Positions 1 to 10,669 of a stretch of 64,000 bases of DNA are shown here, piece by piece (within the stretch, counting starts at the first letter, position 1; each line of letters opens with the position of its first letter). The DNA comes from Incurvaria masculella (lineage: Eukaryota; Arthropoda; Insecta; Lepidoptera; Incurvariidae), in assembly GCA_946894095.1 (NCBI GenBank), contig OX335644.1, forward strand, positions 26,393,595 to 26,457,594, written 5' to 3'. The position numbers were made by a program, and so were the translations under genes. Below the pieces are notes generated by a model. That model saw nothing but the letters and a program-made list of their open reading frames with translations. It was not told where the DNA came from and ran no database searches.

Positions 1-189
1 TCAATGCATCTTTCATCTTATTTCAATTCCAAAATAAGTATTAGTTGTTTTAAAAAACAATAAAATATGGATTCACTTACGCCCTTATGGAACTAAATGC
101 AATCAGGTGTTATCACCTATTACTTATACGCTGGGTCGGTGTGGTTCGCCTTTTCACAATGCGAGCACAAAGTTTTTCGGACTGCGTTC

Positions 190-570
190 AGCCTCGGTAG
201 CCTAGTGGCGCGACGCCTTGCGATTCGATTTTGGTGAAGCACCTCTGAGCGCGGTTAGGTTTTGGATGGGTGACCATTTTAAATCGTTGAGGCTGGCCGT
301 GGTTCGGATTCTACGTAAAATTGTAGGTTCCCTTCCTTACTTACTAGGTGGAAGGGTTAATCCCGCTCGGGTTAGCACCATCGCATTGGATGAAAAGATG
401 GTCGAAGCGGCAATGAAACTTTTGTCCGTGTTTTACATCCGGTTCAATGTAGCCGTGCTCATAGAGGAAAGGTCCTGGCATGGCACCTAGTTCCTTCGGG
501 AATGTGGTGTATTGGGCTAATATCATAACGGTAGTTGTGTGGTATTAGCCATCCATGTCAGATTGCATAA
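190..570 (+). repeat. SINE, 5S-headed form, full length
   Basis: The copy starts with GCCTCGGTAGCCTAGTGG, then a decayed 5S rRNA-like block ending TTTTGGATGGGTGACC near 257-274. It continues into the body shared with the other SINEs here (TGGTTCGGATTC to GTCAGATTGCAT) and ends in an A-run. The short open frames inside are by-products of the repeat. A CGGCC element sits directly in its A-tail. Confidence 0.75.
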
Positions 571-874
571 AAAAAACCGGCCAAGTGCGAATCGGATTCG
601 CACATGAAGGGTTCCGTACCATCAACACCAAAAAATCACATTTTCATCACCATTCAATCACCCTTTAATTTTTTTTTTTTTATTCTACCTTAATTCGTTG
701 TTATAGCGGCAAAATAAATACACACTCTGTGAAAATTTCAGCTGCTTACATATTACGGTTCATGAGATACAGCCCTGTGACAGACGGACGGACGGACGGC
801 CGGCCGGACGGACGGACAGCGGAGGCTTAATAATAGGGTTCCGCTTTCACCCTTTGGGTACGGAACCCTAAAAA
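571..874 (+). mobile_element. CGGCC element (~300 bp non-autonomous dispersed repeat)
   Basis: Family layout as seen across this window: A-run, CCGGCCAAG, a 19-nt palindrome GTGCGAGTCGGACTCGCAC, GAAGGGTTCCGTACC, an AT-rich stretch, GCGGCAAAATAAATACACAC, TTCAGCTGCC, a variable GGAC tetranucleotide tract, GCGGAGGCTTAGTAATAGG, then a terminal hairpin ending GGAACCCTAAAAA. This copy has diverged palindrome arms (GCGAATCGGATTCGC) and a CGGC interruption in the GGAC tract. The transposition class is not clear from sequence. Confidence 0.85.
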
Positions 875-1189
875 CGCCAACCGCCGCAGCGTCGCTTCAT
901 CGAACGAATCCGTCGGATAATTTATTTAATTGGATTTTAATTCCGTCCAGCAATCATTCGTCCGTCATTTGACAAATTACAATTAGCGTGCACTCTAATT
1001 GTATTGGTTTCCTGTCCGTGGCGTGCTTTATTATTTAATTTGAGATTCCGTTTATGACGCGCTTTGTGTTGTTTTATTCTCTAATTAAATCCTGCACGGG
1101 AATGAGGAAACATTTCTCGGAGGGTTGCTGGCCGATATCCAAAACCGAAAACCATAAAGTGGGCTCATACGTTTTGTTTTGGAGCGACG
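875..1189. other. no feature recognised
   Basis: AT-rich unique-looking sequence without a convincing reading frame, repeat end or RNA motif. Confidence 0.5.
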
Positions 1190-1530
1190 CACTTTTTTTT
1201 TGGATAGATGGCTTATATCGAACTGAACGTTAGATCTGAGCCTAACACACCACATGGGAACTAGGCGCTATGCCAGGACCTTCCTTATATTCCTCGACTA
1301 CGTTGAACTGGATGGAAAACACGGACAATTTTGCTACCAATCCGGGCGGGATCAACCCTCCCACCTAGTAAGTAAGGAAGGGGACCTACAGTTTCACGTG
1401 GAATCCAAACAACGGCCATCCTCAACGGTTGAAAATGGTCACCAATTCAGAACCTAACCGCGCTCAGAGGTGCTTACCCTGCTTATCGAATCGCAAGGCG
1501 TCGCACCACTAGGCTACCGAGGCCGACATT
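1190..1530 (-). repeat. SINE, 5S-headed form
   Basis: In reverse complement the copy starts at about 1530 with CGGCCTCGGTAGCCTAGTGG. A degenerate 5S-like block ending in GGTGACC follows, then the shared body, ending in an A-run (the T-run at 1192-1200). The middle of the 5S block has diverged further than in the copy at 39546. Confidence 0.7.
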
Positions 1531-1534
1531 GGCA

Positions 1535-1645
1535 CTTGGATTATGTTAATTAGGTTCGTAATTCTATCGTCACCCATTCGTTCCATATGTCCAAACCATT
1601 TTAGCACTCCCTTCTCGATTCTCATCGCAACGTCATTTTTCAATT
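1535..1645 (-). pseudogene. RTE-like LINE C-terminal fragment
   Basis: The minus strand reads RIEKGVLKWFGHMERMGDDR, matching the conserved WFGHxERM signature at the end of RTE-type and related reverse transcriptases. Only about 35 codons remain, so it is a dead fragment. A second fragment of this signature lies at 14080-14185. Confidence 0.55.
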
Positions 1646-1689
1646 GACACTGCTCCTGAACCCAGGCCTAGGAGAACGGCCTAGCAAGT

Positions 1690-2320
1690 TTTTTAAGGCA
1701 ACATCGTACCTGTCTCAGATCACCTGGACCTACTGGGCTGCAACATCTCCAAAGACGTGCGTTTTCGGCGTTTTATTGAAGCCAAGGCCAAAATAGCATC
1801 GCAGAAACTGGGGATCCTATACTGTTGCAGAAGGTTCTTCTCACCGGTAGTTCCTACTCACCTACTACCTAAGGCCGGTGACAGAATACTGTAGCCCCAT
1901 ATGGGAAGGTAGTCCCCAGTACCTGTTGGCGTCCTATGACTCAATTCAGCGCCGAGCGGTCCGTCTTGTTGGGGACCCACAACTCACCGCTGGCTTGGAG
2001 TCACTGAGCCACAGACGGTTTGTGGGGTCGCTCAGTCTGTTCTACAGGTGCTACCATGGACGTCGCTCTGTGGAACTTGCATCCCTCATTCCTCCCCATC
2101 CTACCTATATCCGGAGCACCCGCCGCAGAGAATCAGGGCACCCCCTTGTTGTTACATTAGGCTTTTGAGAACGAACCGTTTCTCTGTCGCACCTCCAGGA
2201 AATGGCACTGTCTGCCAGCGGGTGCCTATCCTCATACCTACAACCTGGAAGTCTTAAAGCGTAACTTGAACCAGCTCGTTTTTCAGCGATAGTCCGCAAA
2301 TCCGCTGGCACGGTGCCTCG
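1690..2320 (+). pseudogene. non-LTR retrotransposon 3' fragment (jockey/CR1-like)
   Basis: Open frame 1878-2168 contains YCSPIWEGSPQY, IQRRAVRLVGD and SLFYRCYHGR, the usual C-terminal thumb and connection motifs of non-LTR reverse transcriptases. The frame is broken upstream: SKDVRFRRFIEAKAKIASQK is readable near 1748. No RT catalytic core or endonuclease is present. The same family recurs at 43900-44340, 62183-62545 and, antisense, at 45765-45870. Confidence 0.7.
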
Positions 2321-2340
2321 CTTAGCGTGGTTTCGCGAGG

Positions 2341-2515
2341 CTAAGGCTGAGATAAATAGTCGTAACAGAAACTAAGACTAACGAAAAGTAGTACTTTGTG
2401 ACGTCACTTTGACACTTTTTGTATGGAGGAAATCTCAAAGTAATGCAAAATGACGTCACAAAGTACTTCTTTTCGTTAGCCTTCGTTTCTGTTAAGACTA
2501 TTTATCTCAGCCTAG
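2341..2515. mobile_element. foldback element with ~75 bp inverted arms
   Basis: The left arm starting CTAAGGCTGAGATAAATAG is repeated inverted as CTATTTATCTCAGCCTAG at the right end. The arms stay complementary through the TGACGTCA octamer near the centre. The spacer is only a few tens of bases. It looks like a small palindromic MITE with no coding capacity. Confidence 0.7.
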
Positions 2516-3050
2516 TGTTATTGTGTTTTCTGAGCACTCAGCACAGTCGCCCATACCGGGTTTTCATTAAAAAAAACCTATTTCCTCTGGGCTCTTTACC
2601 GCCCCTCTGAGTGTACGATAACGCCCACTAAGGGACCTTTGAGAAAGACTGGTCTAGAGGAAGCTATAGTATGCTGCGATCTGCCACCCTTTCGGGAAAT
2701 CGGCGTGATAGTACAGTCGTTTCGTCTGAAATCTATACACTGGAAATAGAGACAAATTTGAGATCTCTTTCTGTCATACTGAAATCAACCATAGAGTAAA
2801 ATGGACTTATGAATTCCTTCTCTTTCCCGTGTATACAATTGAGAGACTGTTCGCACGTATGCTCTAATCTAATATGGCACGTAATCTATGAACAACGAAA
2901 GCACTTTTTTGGCTTGTAGCACGTAATAAATTAAATGACCGGGTAAGAGGAGCCAAAAACCGCAGCGTCTGCTTCGACCACAGAATTGGGAATATGTCAG
3001 AAGTGCGAAGTGTCTATCTTCTCTTTACCGCCGTGCGCCGTTAATCATTT
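2516..3050. other. no feature recognised
   Basis: Mixed-composition sequence with only a short open frame that extends out of the foldback element. No gene or repeat end was identified. Confidence 0.45.
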
Positions 3051-3421
3051 GGAGCGGTCCGTAGCCTAGTGGCGCGGAGACTAGACTAGCATACCAGAGG
3101 CCTGGGTTCATATCCTCGCCCCGTTCATGCATCACTTTCTTTCTAATTTTGAGTTACATAAGTGCATTTCGTCACGAATGCGAGCTGCTCCATGGTTCGG
3201 AATCCATGTAAAACTGTAGGTCCCCTTCCCCTACAAGGTGGTAGGGTTTAAGCCCGCCCAAGAAAAATTGTTCATGTTTTCCATCCAGTTCAATTTAGCC
3301 GTGCTCATAAGGGAAGGTCCTGGCATGGCACCTAATTCCTTCGGGAATCTGTTGTATTGGGCTAATATCATAACGGTTAGTTGTGTGGTATTAGCCATCC
3401 ATGTCAGGTTGCATAAAAAAT
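3051..3421 (+). repeat. SINE, tRNA-headed form, full length
   Basis: The tRNA-derived head has box A (TAGCCTAGTGG at about 3064) and box B (GGTTCATATCC at about 3104). CACTTTCTTTCTAATTTTGAG and CATTTCGTCACGAATGCGAG follow, then the common SINE body beginning TGGTTCGGAATCCATG and an A-tail at about 3416. The head replaces the 5S head seen at 190 and 39546. Confidence 0.8.
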
Positions 3422-3460
3422 ACTTCTGGGCCATCGAATGGGTAAAATCATCCGAATAGC

Positions 3461-3685
3461 GGCAGCGTAGCCACGAATGAGTGATAATACATGGACGGTA
3501 GCGCCGGCTAGTTAGTTCGCTTACGAACTCTGAGGGGCAACATTGGATGTTTCTTGCACTAAATATCACCTGTGAAGTTCTAACGTGTCGTTTGGACTAG
3601 AGACAATCAGATGTTAGGAAATTCGTAAGCGAACTGACTCGCCGGCGCTACTGTTTTTTTATGTAAAAGTGGCTACGCCGCGGCG
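3461..3685. mobile_element. inverted-repeat element of the AAGCGAACT family
   Basis: GGCAGCGTAGCCAC at the left pairs with GTGGCTACGCCGC at the right. Inner arms carry AGTTCGCTTACGAA and TTCGTAAGCGAACT next to GCGCCGGC. Related copies or halves lie near 21009, 27489, 41550, 53683 and 60540. It is non-coding, of unknown class. Confidence 0.55.
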
Positions 3686-3966
3686 GCGCCGACCCCAAAC
3701 GGTTCTGTTGCTACTCTCGCCCTTCAATGTTCGCTGCCCCAATCAGACTTAAGCGGTCGGTGGGAATCCTCTCCGATACGGAACCCTACTCAGCATAACC
3801 CTATTTACGTCCGATATCGAGTTTTCCCGCGCGCCTATGTGGGTTAAGCCCATAAAATTGGTCGACTTTCGGCAATAAGCAGAAGTAAGCGGCTTACCGC
3901 GACTGTAAACTTACCGTCGAATGGGGTCACTTGCAGCGAACAATACTATATTCCTCCGCCAGAAGC

Positions 3967-4515
3967 TTAAGGTGGGCCATCCCGCTCAACTCCCCATACA
4001 AACGGGGAAAGAAGATCACGCCCATATTTCTTGTCAGAGATCCCAAATTTTGCTCAAAATAGCTTTATTTGATTGAACTAGATGTCTGATAACCTTTGGC
4101 ATTGCAAAATTGTGTTTGGTTTCTAAGTTATAAGGTCCGAAAGTTCGAATTTTTCGCGCGTTTTATACAATAACTTTGGAGGTGGATTACGCAATGATAA
4201 AGCAGGAACATCTTAAAAAGATTAGTCATCAGACATAGCTTATTTAAACAAGATTTATAATCTATTTGGTTTTTCTTAGATTTTTGACTACAGCGGTGGT
4301 GGTTTACTTTTAGCTATATAAGTCATTTTGTAATTAAAATTTTCGTAAATCTTACCAAATCATACACTATGCACATTGTCTTTTTTGTGGACATGTTGCA
4401 TCTTCCTCATCACGGAGCCTGTCTTATTCTTTGAAACAGAGAAGGTCCCAGAGCGCAGGTGCACGGTTTTGTACCGTGCCCGCGAATGAGTTAGTACCGC
4501 CCGGTTGGGCCATAC
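3967..4515 (-). mobile_element. GGTGGCCCA MITE flanked by TTAA (decayed right end)
   Basis: It begins TTAAGGTGGGCCATCCCGC and runs through the family landmarks (ATTTCTTGTCAGAGATCC, TTTTCGCGCGTTTTATACAA, AACATGTTG-type segment, GTTTTGTACCGTGCCCGCG). The right end reads GGTTGGGCCATACTC, so the terminal CACCTTAA is lost. About 545 bp. TTAA flanks are typical of piggyBac-type elements. Confidence 0.75.
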
Positions 4516-5027
4516 TCGAGAACTATAACTGGGTTTTAATTCATTAAATTTGGGATGATCTGTGATGAGCTGACGGAAAGGACGGACGTTTAAATACTTC
4601 TGATTGTCTTTAGAAAAAAAAGTTTATCACTGCCAGTAGATATCTCGGATTCAGTACAGTCGAACAAAGAGTTTAGGATACACATCCGGTTGAATGAAAA
4701 GATGAACAATCGAAATACTTTGACATTTGGAAACAATTATAGTGTTGAGTATAGATTCAAACATAGTTGAGGATGTCTACTAGCTACTTAACAAAACCCT
4801 AACAAAATTGAATCAGAGGTTGTATTTAAACACCAATCATTTTTTCGTTTAACCGGAAGTTTATCCTTTGACTTTGGTTGACTGTACATCAGTATTGACG
4901 TAGTTCATGCAAGGAAAAAAAATGTTTTAAATTGTATTCTAATATTTCGCCGAAATTCTAGCATTCATACAATACAATATTCTGCAATAATGAAAATTAA
5001 TAAACTATGAAATCATGATAATCTTAT
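4516..5027. other. no feature recognised
   Basis: AT-rich sequence without a convincing gene or repeat signature. Confidence 0.45.
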
Positions 5028-5290
5028 GTTTTTAACGGATACGACATTACCGTTACCTCATTAATTTGAGTTTTAGCGACATCTACATGTGAAGCATTGT
5101 AATCAGATTTTGAAAATAATCTGAAAAAGTATTGGTCGTGACATTCGTCGTTTGGAGCAGTGGACATGTAATCCAAAGGTCGCAGGATCGAATCCTGCTT
5201 CCGACGAATGTCACGACCAATACTTGTTCAGATTATTTTCAAAATCTGATTACAATTCTTCAACCGTAGATGTCGCTGAAATTCAAATTG
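5028..5290. repeat. inverted pair of the Thr-tRNA-like SINE
   Basis: The left part (minus) carries the SINE tail from CGACATTACCGTTACCTC to GTGACATTCGTCG. The right part (plus, from about 5155) carries the 3' two-thirds of the tRNA head (AGCAGTGGACATGTAATCC, box B GGATCGAATCC, CTTCCGAC) followed by the same tail (CGAATGTCACGACCAATAC to GTAGATGTCGCTGAAATTC). Together they form a hairpin with ~110 bp arms and a tRNA-derived loop. Confidence 0.65.
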
Positions 5291-5495
5291 ATATGAAATC
5301 ATGTTTGAAAACTTACGGCATTTCACGCGCTACGCGGTGGCGGGAGGAGACTTTCTCCGAGGCTTCGAGCTGATTGTTCAGCCCGTTGTCAAGGAGGCAG
5401 CCTCTACCTCCGTACGCAGCAGCCGACTGACGGCTGTCGTGGTAATCCCAAAAGTATCATGTTTAAAACAATGTTTAAAAGTCAGAAATTGGGTT

Positions 5496-6045
5496 TTAAG
5501 GTGGCCCAACCCGGCGGGCCTAACTCATTCGCGGGCACGGTACAAAACCGTGCTGTCGCGCTCTGGGACCTTCTCTGTTTCAAAGAACAAGACAGGCTCC
5601 GTGATGAGGAAGATGCAACATGTCCACAAAAAAGACAATGTGCATAGTGTATGATTTGGTAAGATTTACGAAAATTTTATTTACAAAATGACTTATAGCT
5701 AAAAGTAAACCACCACCGCTGTAGTCAAAAATCTGAGAAAAACCAAATAGATCATAAATCTTGATTAAATAAGCTATGTCTGATGACTAATCTGTTTTAG
5801 AAATTCTTACTTTATCAATACATAATACACCTCCAAAGTTATTGTATAAAACGCGCGAAAAATTCGAACTTTCGGACCTTATAACTTAAAAACCAAACAC
5901 AATTTTAGAATGCCAATGGTCATTAGACATCTAGTTCGATCAAATAAAGCTATTTTGAGCAAAATTTTGGATCTCTGACAAGAAATATGAGCGTGATCTT
6001 CTTGACCTTTTTGTATGGGGAGATGAGCGGGATGGGCCACCTTAA
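5496..6045 (+). mobile_element. GGTGGCCCA MITE flanked by TTAA, complete
   Basis: Left end TTAAGGTGGCCCAACCCGG and right end GCGGGATGGGCCACCTTAA form ~15 bp imperfect terminal inverted repeats immediately bordered by TTAA on both sides. It is 550 bp long. The peptide frames inside are conserved between copies only because the DNA is, and no transposase motif is visible. Confidence 0.85.
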
Positions 6046-6309
6046 GTAACTCATTTGGAGAGGAAGTATACATTTTAATCGTTTTTTGAAGATTTCAAGA
6101 GAACCAGATCACATATCGCATTCCTTGCAATTGGTGTTGTTTATTATATCGGCAATCTGGTAAGCTCGTCGCGTTCGACGGGTGCCGGGTGGTCCGGCCG
6201 ATGATTGCCATAAAACGCGAGAGCTCCCGGCTGCTGCGGCGGCCTCCCCTGTCCCCCCTCGCCCCGCAACAACCACATCCAGAAGTTGTGACGCATCGAT
6301 ACAACCCAG

Positions 6310-6766
6310 ACCAGCAGGTCTATTCCTGGCATTCAGTATTGTGGAATCAGGAATCCTGAGTCTAGAAAACCGCTTATGTAGCGATTTTCAAAGCAAGTTT
6401 TTCTACGGAAAACCTTGATTGATTAAAAAAACCGGCCAAGTGCGAGTCGGACTCGCCCACGAAGGGTTCCGTACGATCGCACAAGATTAAGGTTTTTCGT
6501 TTTACTTTAACCTTTATTTTTTATTATTTTGAAATTTCACCTATTTGTTGTTATAGCGGCAAAATAAATACCCACTCTGTGAAAATTTCAGCTGCCTACC
6601 AATTGCGGCTAATGAGATACAGCCCTGTGACAGACGGACGTACGGACGGACAGCGAAGGACCCTTTGGGTACGGAACCCTAAAAACTATTAACCGGAATA
6701 TTTTCGTCAAGAAAATCGCTTTGAAAAAAACCGCTGATTAATGAATGCCAGGAATAGACCTGCTGG
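6310..6766. mobile_element. TIR element inserted in the tandem repeat
   Basis: CCAGCAGGTCTATTCCTGGC at the left end is perfectly inverted at the right end; the full arms are 25 bp. Its interior has a second inverted pair (AAACCGCTTATGTAGCGATTTTC-like and GAAAATCGCTTTG). The neighbouring unit at about 7030-7080 preserves the uninterrupted sequence, so this is an insertion into the array. It is itself split by a CGGCC element at 6425-6686. Confidence 0.65.
6425..6686 (+). mobile_element. CGGCC element, internally shortened
   Basis: It has intact CCGGCCAAGTGCGAGTCGG, GGCAAAATAAATACCCAC and CCTTTGGGTACGGAACCCTAAAAA landmarks. The GCGGAGGCTTAGTAATAGG segment before the terminal hairpin is missing. 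Confidence 0.85.
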
Positions 6767-7381
6767 GCCGATTAACTGCTGCGCACTGACAAGTTAAAGC
6801 GTCTGAAAGAGACTGACTTTGAAAATGGTAGTTGACAGGTAGGTAACAGATCGACCTCCTACGATGAAGTGATGGTTGAATACCATACGCATAACGGAAG
6901 ACCAATCCACAGTGACCTCAGTGACCATGCAAGCTTGTCCCAATCGACGGGGCCATGGTCCGATTAGTACCATAAAACGCAAGAGCTCCCAGTTGCTGCC
7001 CTGTCCCACTCGTCCCGCAACAACCACATCCAGAAGTTCTGACGCATCAATACAACCCAGATCCGCGCTGATAAACTGCTGCGCACTGACATGAATAGGG
7101 TTAGCGCGTGTCAAGTTAAAACGTCCTGGAAGAGACTGACTTTGAAAATGGTAGTTTTGGTAACAGATCGACCTCCTACGATGAAGTGATGGTTGAATAC
7201 CATACGCATAACGGAAGACCAATCCACAGTGACCTCGGTGACCGGGCAAGGTTGCCCCAATCGACGGGGCCACGGTCCGATTAGAGCGATATAACGCAAG
7301 AGATCCCGCCGCACCGACTACATCCCTGAGTTGTGACTCATCGATACATGATACAACCCAGATCAGATTCTGATCCCAATC

Positions 7382-7735
7382 AGGTCTGAGTTCTCACCTA
7401 AATTGGCGTTTACGGCAAACCGATCGACTGGCGTTTTCCGTAAAAAGTCAAACTCCATACAAGTTTTTACTAGATTTTCTGTGGTTTTACTTCTTCAAGC
7501 TGTCAAAGTCAAACTCGGACTTCCGATTTGTATGAAAACGCGGAGTCGGCGTAAATGGCAACGTCGACATATTTACGCCAACGTTGAGTAAGCTGTCAAA
7601 TCAAACTCGGACTTGCAAATGTTCGATTAACGCCCACTGCGCGCGCTCTTGAATTTCTCCATTCATTTGAAAACGCCAGTCGATCGGGTTGCCGTAAACG
7701 CCAATTTAGGTGACAACTGGGACTACAGGCTCAGA
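7382..7735. mobile_element. CACCTAAATTGGCG MITE, intact copy
   Basis: CACCTAAATTGGCGTTTACG and the following CAAACCGATCGACTGGCGTTTTC are inverted at the right end (GAAAACGCCAGTCGATCG to GCCAATTTAGGTG), giving ~44 bp arms. The interior contains TTCTTCAAGCTGTCAAAGTC and CTGCGCGCGCTCTTGAATTTC. Related copies are at 37630-38180, 41862-42206 and 63198-63644. This uninterrupted copy is the empty site for insertions in two of them. Confidence 0.75.
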
Positions 7736-7737
7736 AA

Positions 7738-7850
7738 ACAAGCTCACATTCGTAACGAAATGCTCTTATCCAACTCAAGGAGAGAAAGAAAGTGGTGTGT
7801 GAACGGGCCGGGTTTAAACCCATGATCTCTGGCATGGAAGGAAGGCATGA
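7738..7850 (-). repeat. SINE fragment, tRNA-headed form
   Basis: The reverse complement reads box B-like GGTTTAAACCCGGCCCG, ACTTTCTTTCTCTCC and CATTTCGTTACGAATGTGAG, matching the head-to-body junction of the tRNA-headed SINE. Box A and the body are missing. Confidence 0.6.
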
Positions 7851-8820
7851 AGGAGTTACGTACGCATGCAAGAGCATTCAACTTAGCGCATGCAACAAAA
7901 TATAGCTCGCAAGTCAGCGCGCAAGCAGCGAGCGCCCGCAAATCGTTCGTCGACAATTGGCTGAACCGAGGGCTGAACGCACTTCGCGCGTCGTCGGCGA
8001 GCGAATTTGTAATTGGAACACGAATAAACTGCGCGGTTTATGGGTTGGGGGATGCGCGCGAAATAAATAACTAATTATCGAAAGTTTTAATCGGGCGTCC
8101 TGCGACTGTTTTTTGTTTGTGCGTGAAAAACAATGTCCACGTGTTTTTGGATGCGGATTCAATGTTTCGTGTCCCGATCCCCATGTTTTTGCTTTGAGTG
8201 ATGGAGCTTCGACAATGTGTTTTTACTGCCTTAGCTGTACATCTGGGAAATCTGACAAGCGCGACATCGGTAATGTTCCTGAAGACGTAGGCGGGAGAGT
8301 CAGCTAAATTGGAAGTTCCGTGTTGTATGACTGACAATCGTGCGTACCCCACACGCAACATTGTCGCTTTACGATCAGTTAGCGGATTGAGGTGACACGG
8401 CTCCGAGATGCACCCGGAACTAGGATCTGTCCTGACGCATGTCACTCGGCGCCTTTGGTGTCCGTTGATGGCTTGCAGGCGATGGGACGCACCACAGAAT
8501 TGGGAAATGAGTTAAAACATATGCTCATAAATGGCCGTATTTTTTAACCCTTTTAGTTAGGTTCAAAGGACCATGGACTTAATTTTTTTTATTTATGAAA
8601 TTGTCCGATCGAAGAGCGATTCTCTACGGGTCGCAATTCTTAACCGACCGTGAAATTTTATGTGCAGGTTCGATAATTAAATTTTTTTTTTAGTCGAGCC
8701 AGTTTTTTAAAAATGTTCATAAGTGTCAAATATTCACAAAGACAGACTCGCGAGGTCTAAAGCTCAGAGAGTCCCTACTTCAAACTTAATATCATCAGGC
8801 GTTGCTGAGAAAAAATGTCT
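7851..8820. other. no feature recognised
   Basis: Short overlapping open frames on both strands without family motifs. The stretch 8521-8720 is low-complexity and T-rich. No gene is supported. Confidence 0.4.
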
Positions 8821-8824
8821 GAGA

Positions 8825-8897
8825 CAGCCAGAAAGACGGACAAAGAAGTCATCCTACAAGGGTTCCTTTATCCTTTTGAGGCACGGAACCCTAAAAA
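8825..8897 (+). repeat. 3' hairpin tail of a CGGCC-related family
   Basis: ACAGCCAGAAAGACGGAC, then AAGGGTTCCTTTATCC paired with GAGGCACGGAACCCTAAAAA. It has the same A-run and hairpin end as the CGGCC element but a different body. A second copy ends at about 62727. Confidence 0.55.
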
Positions 8898-9660
8898 TCG
8901 TATTCCATGAATTGTCGTTTGGTACGCTATTGCTTGGAGATTTCGCGCGCTATAAAAATACCGGTGTGCAATTTATCTCACTATGACGCTAGGGGTAAAT
9001 CAAGTTGCAACCGTTAAATAACTAGCGTTTTCTCGGAGCATACATTGCAGCTAGATTGGCTTGTGGAAGGCGGTAAATTAACAATGAACTGCTACACTCC
9101 GTCCACACTATCATGGCACATCCAGCTAAAGACGTATGCTCTCAGAAAATTCAACGGAATCTTTTTTTTATGTATGTTCACCGATTACTCGAAGACCCGT
9201 GGACCAATTTGAAAACATCTTTTTTTGTTTGAAAGGGTATACTTTCCAAGTAGTCCCATATTTTTTTTATCAAATCGGTTCAGTAGTTTGGTACTTAAAT
9301 GCAACAAATAACGAATTTTCGGAACCAATGGACCCAGAAATTTGAATTTTTTTATTTAGAGTAGCTTTCTTTTAAGGTAAGATGGCTTACTAAGAGAGGT
9401 ATTTTTTTTTATTCAACTGTTAAGGGCAAATTGTACACATTTTAAATCACTGAAGCAGTTAAACCCAGAAATGTCAGAGTAGGTTTTTTTAAGATGGGAA
9501 TGCTGACGAAGAAAATATTTTTGTAAATCCTAATATTAGGGGGTAAAACAGGCCAAAATGAAAACATTTAGGCGAACACCACTCATGTTGAGATCTCCGA
9601 AACAAATTATCCTAGTAACTTTATAACTTAGGCAGTGTATTTAATATTCTTTTTTTTTGG
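8898..9660. other. no feature recognised (AT-rich, many T-runs)
   Basis: Low-complexity AT-rich sequence with repeated T8-T9 runs. It includes GGTTCAGTAGTTTGGTA-like wording typical of degraded transposon 3' ends. Nothing definite. Confidence 0.4.
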
Positions 9661-9693
9661 CTTAGGGGCCCGTGGCACAAGTGTTCGGGGTAC

Positions 9694-9990
9694 ATGTTTG
9701 ATATAATCATGGACGATGATGACGATGATGTGGCAGATCTCAAACTGATGTACACAATGAATACCAATGATCACCTACGTGTACACTCACTAAAACTGAA
9801 CCGAACCTCAAGCAATTCAAACCCGAGGAAACACTTTATAACCAATCGTGTGGTTGAGTCGTGGAACAGGCTCCCGGAGGAAGTGATTAGTGCCGCTTCA
9901 GTGAACAGCTTTAAAAACAGACTTGACACTTATACAAAAAATCATAAACTTTAGACTTTTTATAGGAATAAAAAAAAAAAAAAAAAAAAA
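9694..9990 (+). pseudogene. CR1/L2-like LINE C-terminal end with poly-A
   Basis: The 86-codon frame ends NRVVESWNRLPEEVISAASV followed by FKNRLDTY, the standard C-terminal signature of CR1/L2-type reverse transcriptases. The stop is at 9952-9954, then about 15 nt and an A20 run. The copy is heavily 5'-truncated. The start at 9694 lies upstream of the recognisable part and is probably not native. Confidence 0.7.
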
Positions 9991-10055
9991 CAAGTGCACC
10001 CCCAGTTACCAACTCAGATGTACACGCATCAGCTTTAAGCTGCTAGTGTATCGAG

Positions 10056-10078
10056 ACAATAATAATAATAATAATAAT
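10056..10078. repeat. (AAT)n microsatellite
   Basis: About seven perfect AAT units. Confidence 0.9.
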
Positions 10079-10669
10079 GACATGGAATACTGCGCCTGAT
10101 CGATCTAAAAATGTATGTATCTTTACTTTTTCTGGAAAAAGAAATAAAAATTACGGTCTCAAAAATTACTCTTTTACGGAAGCACTACAGCTTGGCTGTC
10201 ACAGTGTGACGTTGATGTCCCACGAAATGCGCTTTAAGCCCATTTCGTTCATGACATGTTTTGACATTTGACATGTATGGCGACCACTCATCTATTGATT
10301 TAGATCTCTGGGTCCTTCATATCTCTGAAATTCCGCAATGGGTCCATGACTACAAAAAGGTTAAGAAATCCTGCTTTATACAATGTCCGGACAGAACAGC
10401 ACCATAAGGAACTCAACAAAACAACTTCTGACAGCCGCCTCTCATTTTTAGGTTTATCCGTCAACAACTTCAGAATCACTTAGCCGATTTTGATGCGGTT
10501 TGTGTGGGACACCCGATAGGAACCACGTTCCTTTCGCTATAATGACCTTACCAATAATATGTACAGCTATAATATATATATAGTACCTTAAGAAACACTT
10601 CAAAGTCGGACGGAATAACATTTCACATACGTCTAGTTGTCGAGTTAAACACGAGATTATGCTTAAAGC
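10079..10669. other. no gene; possible Helitron 5' part
   Basis: Contains GATTTTGATGCGGTTTGTGTG, also echoed in the Helitron that follows (GGATTTTGATGCGG), so part of this stretch may belong to the same or a neighbouring element. A boundary cannot be drawn. Confidence 0.35.

Larger units (their letters stand above)
6175..7370. repeat. tandem ~300 bp repeat, about 2.5 units, interrupted by an insertion
   Basis: Segments 6767-7060 and 7061-7370 share, in order: AACTGCTGCGCACTGACA, GACTGACTTTGAAAATGGTAG, AGATCGACCTCCTACGATGA, CATACGCATAACGGAAGACC, CGACGGGGCCA, AACGCAAGAG and a block ending TACAACCCAGAT. A partial unit containing the second half lies at 6175-6309, left of the inserted element at 6310-6766. 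The short open frames are not conserved between units. Confidence 0.7.

Noticed and set aside
2440..2465. CREB-type regulatory site from TGACGTCA
   Set aside because: The octamer is part of both arms of a foldback element, so its presence follows from the palindrome; no gene is nearby.
5301..5654. Frame ending in a conserved MQHVHKKDNVHSV-type peptide, repeated at 16763, 63480 and elsewhere
   Set aside because: The peptide is conserved because the GGTGGCCCA MITE is; it lies inside the MITE with no start, domain or codon-level constraint visible.
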